A stretch of DNA of 64,000 bases from positions 3,534,001-3,598,000 of the forward strand of contig NZ_AP024883.1 of assembly GCF_024346955.1 (NCBI RefSeq), read 5' to 3'. Under the pieces are notes generated by a model. The model was given only the letters and a program-made list of their open reading frames with translations, did no database searches and had not been told where the DNA came from. Positions 1-8,000 of the stretch are shown here, piece after piece. Source of the stretch: Vibrio mangrovi. Its GTDB lineage: Bacteria > Pseudomonadota > Gammaproteobacteria > Enterobacterales > Vibrionaceae. Position numbers and translations under genes: made by a program. Numbering within the stretch: position 1 is the stretch's first letter; every line of letters starts with the position of its first letter.

Positions 1-2
1 AA

Positions 3-434
3 AAAGTAGGTGCCGAAAAATACAAAACATACGTTAAAGCCATACATTATGGCCACCTGCCAAACACCTTCGATTTAACTCAATTCTGGTTAGACGGTAC
101 GCTTAAACTAAATGCTTACGAGCAAGTTGCATTTCTCAAGCAGCTATACCACCAAAAACTTCCATTCAGCACTAAGTCTTTTAACGTGCTCAAAGAAGTC
201 ATGCTTGCAGAAAAAACTGAAAATTACTCAATGTATGCTAAAAGTGGCTGGGCTAGGCGAGTGAAGAATCCTGTAGGCTGGTATGTCGGCTACCTAGAAA
301 CCAAAAATGGAACTTGGTTTTTTGCTACGAACTTAGCAATCAAAGACGTAAAACAATTAAATTTAAGAAAAGAAATATCCATGGAAGTTCTTGAAAAAAT
401 CGGGGTTATTTCGAGTGCATTTGAAAAAATTTAG
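3..434 (+). CDS. class D (OXA-type) beta-lactamase, C-terminal part, cut by window edge
   Basis: The open frame enters from the left edge, so the N-terminus with the catalytic STxK motif is outside the window. About 143 residues remain. They show the class D landmarks in order: a YG-H triad where the family usually has YGN, then FWLDGTLKL and EQVAFLKQLY, then the KSGW box (the KTG/KSG element), then GWYVGYLE and WFFATNL, ending near a typical LEKIGVI tail. The enzyme would hydrolyse beta-lactams in the periplasm, but activity cannot be judged without the N-terminus and with His in place of the conserved Asn. The 3' end overlaps the next gene. The setting of small unrelated genes and an inverted toxin-antitoxin pair suggests a cassette-array location. 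Confidence 0.85.
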   Translation, partial: KVGAEKYKTYVKAIHYGHLPNTFDLTQFWLDGTLKLNAYEQVAFLKQLYHQKLPFSTKSFNVLKEVMLAEKTENYSMYAKSGWARRVKNPVGWYVGYLETKNGTWFFATNLAIKDVKQLNLRKEISMEVLEKIGVISSAFEKI

Positions 435-891
435 CAGGGATGCAGCATATGAAATTAGTAACTGGTTTCCTACTGAGCAAGAATCACTTTTATGGGGCGG
501 GCACAGATTCGGTTGGCCAGTTCGGGCTAGTGCAATAATCGACCGTAGTGAGTTATCTAATATTGAGTTTTACACGTTAATTGAAAATTGTAATGTTCTA
601 GGTTTTATTGAGCTTCAGAAAATCAATGAAACTGAAATGCGTTTGTGCCGGATTGCCGTCTCACCTCATCACCGAGGACAGGGTTTAGGCAAAAAGTTGG
701 TTCAGTTATCATTGAATGAAATTAAGCATAGAAACTCATATAAAACAGTAACATTAGCTGTGTTCACGAAAAACAATGTGGCATATCACTGCTACCAATC
801 TTTAGGTTTTACTGCTGTCGATAAAGAGCCAAAATGCAAAGAGTTCAACGGTGAAACATGGCCTTTGGTACAGATGGAAATCACTTTATAA
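391..891 (+). CDS. GNAT-family N-acetyltransferase
   Basis: A 166-residue protein with the GNAT acetyl-CoA-binding motif A (RIAVSPHHRGQGLGKKL, an R/QxxGxG/A loop), the preceding beta strands (VLGFIELQKI, EMRLCRIAV) and the terminal YQSLGF segment typical of the fold. It would transfer an acetyl group from acetyl-CoA to an amine; the substrate cannot be read from the sequence. The start is uncertain: TTG at 391 has GGAAG just upstream and keeps the first beta strand intact, while GTG at 415 is an alternative. With the first start it overlaps the beta-lactamase by 44 bases in another frame, so no recombination site separates the two genes. They may share one cassette. Confidence 0.75.
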   Translation: MKKSGLFRVHLKKFSRDAAYEISNWFPTEQESLLWGGHRFGWPVRASAIIDRSELSNIEFYTLIENCNVLGFIELQKINETEMRLCRIAVSPHHRGQGLGKKLVQLSLNEIKHRNSYKTVTLAVFTKNNVAYHCYQSLGFTAVDKEPKCKEFNGETWPLVQMEITL

Positions 892-903
892 CAAGCGTTA
901 TAT
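888..903. repeat. short palindrome, possible collapsed attC site
   Basis: TATAAC-AAGC-GTTATA is a perfect six-base-pair inverted repeat located directly at the stop of the acetyltransferase gene. Its two arms resemble the outer ends of Vibrio attC repeats (TAACAA...GTTA). It is far too short for a full site and could be a deletion remnant or a coincidence. It also lies between convergent genes. Confidence 0.3.
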
Positions 904-916
904 TCCCTGTAAGTTC

Positions 917-1186
917 TCAAAACAAATCGCTGTGGGAACCAATTCGTGCAAGTTGTAATTGCCCATCAAAAATGCGGTAAATAAGTACTAAATCTGGTTT
1001 TATATGGCAGTCACGAAAACCGGCCCAACTCCCAGTGAGTGCGTGGTCAACGTTGTGAGGTGCAAGAGTTTCACCTCTTTGCAATTGTGAAATAATATTG
1101 CCGATCTCAATGATGTCTGGGATCGGCATTTTGGTCATTGTCTTAAAGTCTTTTTTAAACTGGGTTGAGTATTCAAGGCTATACAT
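917..1186 (-). CDS. yafQ: YafQ/RelE-family mRNA interferase toxin
   Basis: An 89-residue RelE-superfamily protein. The layout matches YafQ: N-terminal EYSTQFKKDFK, central LTGSWAGFRDCHIKPDLVLIYR, and C-terminal LQLARIGSHSDLF, where the His in GSHSDLF and the RDCH segment match the family's catalytic region. Toxins of this family cleave mRNA in the ribosomal A site. The start overlaps the end of the upstream antitoxin gene by 8 bases, the usual translational coupling. The pair is inverted relative to the neighbouring plus-strand genes, as is common for toxin-antitoxin pairs that stabilise integron arrays. Confidence 0.9.
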   Translation of the reverse strand: MYSLEYSTQFKKDFKTMTKMPIPDIIEIGNIISQLQRGETLAPHNVDHALTGSWAGFRDCHIKPDLVLIYRIFDGQLQLARIGSHSDLF

Positions 1187-1457
1187 TTTTTGCTTTGCCT
1201 TCGGTCAGGTCGTTGAGCATCGCATCAACGGACTCGGCTTTATGACCTTTACCTTCGACCAGCTCTTTCATAGCTGCAGCAGTGACCTCGTTAGGCTGTG
1301 CCACACGGAGTTCGAAAGGAATACCACCGTGGTTGATGACTGCTTTGGCAAACAATTTAATAGCTTGTGAGGTGCTTAAACCCATTTCATCACAAATGCT
1401 GGTAAACGCAGCTTTGGTGTCATGGTCTATGCGGGTGCTCAACATTTCTGTTCTCAT
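1179..1457 (-). CDS. dinJ: DinJ/RelB-family antitoxin
   Basis: A 92-residue protein beginning MRTEMLSTRIDHDTK, a ribbon-helix-helix DNA-binding segment, followed by CDEMGLSTSQAIKLFAKAV and NHGGIPFEL, all hallmarks of DinJ/RelB antitoxins. The C-terminal acidic tail would wrap and neutralise YafQ. The open frame extends 44 codons upstream to 1589, but the ATG at 1457 is chosen because it starts the RHH fold and has an AGGT element 6 bases before it. The complex is expected to autorepress from the region just upstream, which overlaps the attC-like repeat. Confidence 0.88.
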   Translation of the reverse strand: MRTEMLSTRIDHDTKAAFTSICDEMGLSTSQAIKLFAKAVINHGGIPFELRVAQPNEVTAAAMKELVEGKGHKAESVDAMLNDLTEGKAKNV

Positions 1458-1514
1458 ATTAGTACCTATTTGCATACAATGTAATACATAGTCATACAAA
1501 AGTATAAATGCACA

Positions 1515-1624
1515 TAACAAACGAGTAAAGTACAAGCCAGCTCTGGTGGGTTTGGTGCGCTCAACCCAAATCAATTTCAATAACTTCATCTTTTATTCGC
1601 TCCTGCTCATGCCTTTTTGTTAGG
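1515..1624. repeat. attC-like (Vibrio repeat type) recombination site candidate
   Basis: A segment of about 110 bases bounded by TAACAAACG on the left and TTTTTGTTAGG on the right, whose ends are mutually complementary (TAACAAA/TTTGTTA). An internal hairpin (TGGGTT at 1547-1552 with AACCCA at 1563-1568) lies inside. Size and imperfect dyad fit an integron attC site. The R' end reads GTTAGGG rather than the ideal GTTRRRY, so the match is imperfect. Confidence 0.4.
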
Positions 1625-1721
1625 GAACAACTAAAAATTTCTCCATGAATTTTTCCCTGAGTTCTGCGGGTTCAAATTCTTTCTGTAGTTAGAAAACCAA
1701 CGAGAACCTCTGCTCTAAGGA

Positions 1722-1850
1722 AGAAATCCATGGACGGATTTCTAGGTTTTTCTGAGTCAGGACGACTCATAAAAACCGTTCCTGACCCGCAAGTGCCCAA
1801 GCCAAGCAAAAAAGATTTTCTGGTTCCTCTTCCATCTTTGAAAGAGGAAC
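1722..1850. repeat. cluster of three stem-loops, unknown element
   Basis: The 548 bases between the antitoxin start and the NRPS stop hold no supportable gene, but they contain three strong dyads. AGAAATCC pairs with GGATTTCT (1722-1743, loop ATGGAC). GGTTTTT-C-TGAGTC pairs with GACTCA-T-AAAAACC (1745-1777, 13 pairs with one mismatch, loop AGGAC). GTTCCTCTT pairs with AAGAGGAAC (1823-1850). The first two are separated by a single base. They could be terminators, a structured RNA or a repeated intergenic element at the end of the cassette array. Confidence 0.5.
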
Positions 1851-1944
1851 TGGCGCACATAACACTGAGACTACTGAAACTGAATAACTAAATTGTGCGT
1901 CATATTCCGGAACCAGAAGCAGGGAGAATCACCAATCAACAACC

Positions 1945-1975
1945 AAAAAATAGGCCGCAACAATTGCGGCCTATT
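1945..1975 (-). terminator. rho-independent terminator of the NRPS gene
   Basis: AATAGGCCGCAA at 1949-1960 pairs perfectly with TTGCGGCCTATT at 1964-1975 across a 3-base loop. On the minus strand the stem is followed by a run of six T. It begins 30 bases after the NRPS stop codon. Confidence 0.85.
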
Positions 1976-2005
1976 TCAATCACCTACAGAGATCAGAAAA
2001 TCCTT

Positions 2006-5000
2006 TCAGATATCCGTCACCAATGCTTTAAACGATGGATTCAGCACCTCAGTGATCACTTTAACGAACGGCGCTCTCAGCAGGCTGAAATGATCTGCCC
2101 GACTGGGGATACAGTGAAGATTGGACAGTTGTTCCTGCCATGCTTCTCTGACACCGCTTTCCATATCTTGTGTCATCACCAGATTGACCTGCACTTCCGG
2201 CAGAACTGCCGGCTGATATGGTGTCCGGAGATTGGTGACGAAGACATGGAAGATGCCGTCTAAATCATCAACACTGGCATTTTTGGTCAGAATGCCCTGC
2301 TCAACCAGATAACGATGGACCAGTGTTAAACGCTCTCTCTGCTCCATACCTTTCAGGTCTTGTTCTGTCAGGCCTAAAGCAGCGCCCTGTTTCTCAAACT
2401 GTTCAATGAGAAGCATCAGTGCCGACAAGTCACTGTATTCCTGCGGTGTCGCATCCGGTGCTTCAGAGTCAGCCACAGTCAGAGACGCAACTTTGATACC
2501 TTCGGCTTCCAGTAATGCAGCCAGTTCCAGCGCAACCCAGCCACCAAATGAGTGACCGACGATATGGATCGGGCCGACACATGCTCTGGCTTCAAGCGCC
2601 TTCAGGTAGAAAGATGCCGCCGCCTCAACCGTTGTATGCGGAATATCACCACCTTTCAGGCCGCGAGGCTGGAAGCCGAGTACTGTCCAATTGGCTTCCA
2701 GTGACTGAACCAGCCCCAGAAAGGCACAGACATTATCACCGGCTCCCGGAATACACAGTACTGTCGGGCCGTTACCATAACCTTCCTGTAAAGTGACGAT
2801 CGGATCATACTCGGCATTGCGCATCACTTTCCCGGCTGCATAGTTTTGCTCCCGGTCATGTAGATCTTTTGAAATCGCCTGCCCCAGATAACCAATATAA
2901 GGTTCAACAATCAGGTGGTAATGGGTTGTTCCCTGAATTGTCGTCGGCCGGATGGATGTTTCAGGTAAGAAACCATTCCAGCGCAGATAAGGCACAACAT
3001 CGGCAGCCTCACCTTCCGGACGCAGCTCGGCAACGTACAGGTCGATATCAACCGGCAGATTTCTGTACTCATATTCAGCCCGGATCAGCGCCTCCCGGTG
3101 CAGCATCCAGTTCATGAAGTAAGTATCTGTCCAGCCAGCGGGCAGCATGCCCATATCTTTGGCCATCCGATAGTGATCTTTCCAGGTCATCCCGTCTTCC
3201 AGTGTACTTTCCGCTTCTGCCAGACCATAGATGTCATAGGCAAGACCATCGTAGATCTCCTTACTCATCAGCAGGATTTTCTGCTCTTCGGTCAGCACTT
3301 CCTCACCGACATGACGTGGTACGATCGCTTTCTCTGCGGTGGTATCAATCACACCAATGTATTCAATCTCCTGATCTTGTCCCAGCAGTTGCAGCGCAAC
3401 TTCATAAGCCAGTGTTCCTCCCAGAGAAATTCCCGTCATCCGGTAAGGACCTTCCGGCTGGGTTTCACGGATAATCCGCACATACCGGGCGGCAGCGCCC
3501 TGAACGGTATAGAACGGCGGAGTGCTGCGATCCGGAGCCACCAGCCCGTAAACCGCGATATCCTTATCGATATAGGAAGTCAGCAGTGGCGAGTAAAGCA
3601 TTTCCCCGCTGGCTTCCGGTACGATAAACAGTGGCCGCTGATCACCGGTGACCGGACGAAGTGCAACCGCATGTTCAATCAGCGTTGCGGAACTCCGCTG
3701 GATGTAATCGGCAATATCAGCCAGCCGGGACGCGGAGAACAGTGTCGATAATGTCAGCTCATAACCGTGTTGGCGGGCCTCATTAAGGAACTGAACCGCG
3801 ACCAGCGAGTGTCCGCCCAGCTCGAAGAAGCTGTCGTTACGACCAACTTTCTCCACCCCGAGCAGACGTTGCCAGATCGCTGCAATGGTTTCTTCCACCT
3901 CACCTTCCGGCGGAATATAGACCTGAGTGACAAAATCAGCGGCATCCGGTTCGGGCAGTGCTTTGTGATCCACTTTACCGTTCGGTGTCAGCGGAATGTG
4001 TTCCAGTTTCACATAAGCCGCAGGAACCATGTAATCCGGCAGACGGGCAGCCAGATAAGCCCGCAGTGGTGCGGTCTGAGCATTACCAACATAGTAAGCG
4101 ACTAAGCGCTGATCGTTATTCTGCGTTTTGGCAGCTATGACGATCGCTTCATCAACGCCATGATGGGTGCTCATACAGGTACTGATTTCGCCCAGTTCGA
4201 TCCGGAAACCACGGATTTTCACCTGGCTGTCATTCCGGCCCAGATACTCCACCGTACCATTTTCTGACCAGCGCCCTAAATCGCCGCTCCGGTACATCCG
4301 GGCTCCGGCTTCAGAAGAGAACGGATCATCGAGGAAACGTTCGGCAGTCATCTCAGGGAGGTTCAGATAACCTCTGGTGACACTCTTGCCACCGATATAG
4401 ATTTCCCCTTTCACGCCCATCGGCACCGGTTGCCGGTATTCATCCAGAATATAGATGCTGGTATTGTCGACCGGTTTTCCGATATGCAGTACGGCATCTG
4501 TCGGCAGCATGGTTCCCGACGTTGCAACCACAGTGGTTTCCGTTGGTCCGTAGTTATTCACCAGCGTAAACGATGTCTCCGGATGCGGATGATGATTGAG
4601 GCGATCGCCACCAACCAGCAGTGTCCGCAGTGTCGGATGGTCAAGTCGTCTTGCCAGCACCAGTTCAGCAATCGGTGTCGACAGGAAACCGACTTCGATC
4701 GGTTGTGACATCCACCACGCCAGCAGTTGTTCCGGATCGCGGGAAATATCGAGTGTCGGCAGCATCAGATGTGCACCGGTGCAGAGTGGCGGCCAGACTT
4801 CCCAGACTGTTGCATCGAAACCAACCCCGGCCACACTGGAAACACAGGTTCCGGGCTGAATACCAAAGGACTGATTATGCCAGTGAACCAGATTCGCCAG
4901 ATTCCGGTGTTCAACCATGACGCCTTTCGGTTGTCCGGTCGAACCGGAGGTATAAATAATATAAGCCAGATGATCGGGGCGGATATGACCAGACTGCGGA

Positions 5001-8000
5001 TTGTGTTTCGGATAGGCACTCCACAGAAACGCATCGGTACACACGTTAATCACCTGAACTTCTGTCTTACCGATAATCGTTTCCGGCTCAAGAATACCAT
5101 CCGACAGAATCAAAGTCGGCTGACTGTCAGAAACCATGTACTGCAAACGATCAGCCGGATAGGTCGGATCCATCGGAATGTAACATCCGCCCGCTTTGAG
5201 CGTCGCCAGCATGGCAACCATCAGGTCGGTGCCCCGGTCAAAACAGAGACCAACCCGTTGATCCGGTGCAACACCCTGAGCCCGCAGATAATACGCCAGA
5301 CTATTTGCTTTGCGGTTCAGCTCGCCATAGGTCAGTTGTTGAGATTCACTGACGGCAGCCATGACATCCGGATATTTATCAGCCTGCTTTTCAAACAGCG
5401 TATGCACACACACTTCGGTCACAGCAGATGTCTGCGTGGTATTGAATTGTTCGACCAGCCTGCGGTACTCATCTTTCGGCAGTACATTCAGTGAATGAAT
5501 CGCCCGCTTCGGCTCGGATTCCAGTGCCGTTGCCAGCTCACGCAGAGCACGCATCACCATCGCTCCGATCCGCTCACAGCCGATACTTCCGTCGACCTGA
5601 ATGTCCAGAGAGAATCCCTGCTGCGGATTATCGTTCACAGAAAGCGTGATCGGATAGTTGGTCCGTTCTTCAGTAAACAATAGGTTCATCGGTCCGGTAT
5701 CAAGACCCATCTGACTGTTTCCACCATCGTAGCGATAGTTCAGCAAACTACTAAACAGTGGTGTCTGCGGTGCGACAGCACTACATTGTTGTGCCAGAGA
5801 CAGAGAACCATGCTCGTATTCGAGAATATCAGCGAGATGTTTGTGGGTGTACTGAACTGCTTCCGCAACCGCTTCATCAGAAAAAGATAACCGTAACGGC
5901 AGGGTATTCAGGAACATCCCCAACACCCGGTCAGCACCTTCCCCGCCGGCCATACGACCGAACAGAACCGTACCGAAGACCACATCATCACGACCGGTTG
6001 TTGCCCGGACAACAAGTCCCCAGGCCAGATGGAACAGGCTGGCAGCACTCACACCCTGACGGCGTGCCTGCTCACGTAACTGCTGCGCAAGGTCATCGTC
6101 AACCGGGAGATGCAACTCATGAATCTCATGACCGTCGCCCTGAACATTCAGCAACCCAAACGGAGCGGAAGGCTCATCAATATCGCCCAGACGTTCTCTG
6201 AAGTAAGCGGCCTGTTTTTCCGGATCATTATCAATGCGGCTTTCAAAGACAAAGTTCCTGAACGGGAGCGGTTTCGGCAATTGATCGGCCTGATTCAGCA
6301 GATGTGCCTGAACCTCTTCCATCATCAGTTCCAGCGTGGTGTGATCCAAACAGAAATGGTGCATCAGCAGACACAGTAGCCAACGATCTTCAGCAGCATC
6401 TTCAACCTGATAGGTTTCAATCATCGGAGCCTTGTGAACATCCAGTCGAGTACTGGCCGGATCAAACCGCTGCTGAATCGCTTTGACGATATCATCCCCT
6501 TTGAGCGTCAGTTGCGTCAGTGGTAACACAGCATCCCGCCATACCACCTGAACCGGCACATCAAGCTGATCCCAAACGATACTGGTCCTGAGAATATCAT
6601 GGCGTTTCACCACCGCCTGAAGCGCATCGACAAATTGCAACAACTCATGCTGAGTGGAGAACGCTTTGATCGCCCGCGTAATATAAGGGTCACCTTTCTC
6701 TTCCAGTAAGTGGTGGAAAAGAATGCCTTCCTGCAATGGCGCTAACGGATAAACATCCTGAATATTGGCGGCACCTCCGGGAACGGTCGCCGCAATGGTA
6801 TCAATCTGAGACTGACTCAGTTCAACCAGCGACAGCATGTCCGGCGTGATCTGCGTACATTCCGCCGGAATCAGATTCTGAGGTACCAGAAGCTCGGGTT
6901 TCGCCGATGCCTGTTCCAGCGTCCGGGCAAGACCGGCCAGCGTCGGTGCGGTAAACAACGATTTAATTGCCAGATGATAACGGTGATGGCGCAGCCGCTC
7001 TATCAGCTGCACCGCAAGCAACGAATGCCCGCCCAGTTCAAAGAAATTATCGTGGCGTCCGACCCGGTCAACTTTCAGCAGCGACTGCCAGATCACTGCC
7101 AGTAGTTGCTCTACACCTCCCCGTGGTGGCTCATAGTCACGATGGACAAATGCAGATGCATCCGGCTCCGGTAATGCTTTATGATCAATTTTACCGTTTG
7201 CTGTCAGCGGAATCGCATCCAGCCCGACAAAGGCAGCAGGAACCATGTAGCTGGGAAGCGCTTCGCTCAAACGCTGTTTCAGCAATTCAATCGCAACCGA
7301 CTCATTTTTCTGACAGGTGTAATAAGCGACCAGACGTTCGGCATTCTCACCGGCACCTGAGACTGTCACCACGGCGTTCTGTATTCCCGGACAGGCCTGC
7401 AATGCCGTGGCAATTTCGCCCAGCTCAATCCTAAAGCCCCGGATTTTGACCTGACTGTCGTTCCGGCCCTGATACTCGATAGTGCCATCTACTCGCCAGC
7501 GCGCTAAATCGCCGGTCCGGTACATTCTCGCTCCCGCCCGTTCAGAGAAAGGATCAGCCAGAAAACGTTCCGTCGTCATTTCCGCACGATTCAGATAACC
7601 CCGGGCAACACCATGCCCACCAATGTAGATTTCACCGGTAACACCAACCGGAACCTGCCGTTGTAGTTCATCCAGAATATAGATGCTGGTATTGGCAATC
7701 GGACTACCGATATGCAGGACTGCATCTGTTTTCCGTACCGTAGCCGATGTCGCAACCACGGCTGTTTCCGTTGGTCCGTAGTTATTTACCAGAGTAAATG
7801 TGGCATCTTCATCCGGATGACGAGTCAGTCTGTCCCCGCCAACCAGCAGATAACGCAATGTTTCCGGGGCAATCCGGCGGGCAAATGCCAGTTCAGCGAT
7901 CGGAGTCGGCAGGAATCCGACTTCAATCGGCTGCTCAACCCACCAGTTGAGTAGTTGCTCGGGATCCCGGGACATTTCCAGCGTCGGCATCGTTAATGTT

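Noticed and set aside
1458..1589. 44-codon N-terminal extension of the antitoxin
   Set aside because: It runs through the attC-like repeat and precedes a normal DinJ start with a suitable AGGT element.
1672..1860. Minus-strand frame of 62 codons over the stem-loop cluster
   Set aside because: It spans three strong dyads, has no ribosome-binding site and no protein-family features; the DNA structure explains the region better.
3098..5494. Long plus-strand frames antisense to the NRPS (up to 255 codons)
   Set aside because: They mirror conserved adenylation and thioesterase codons, have no start signals and no family resemblance.
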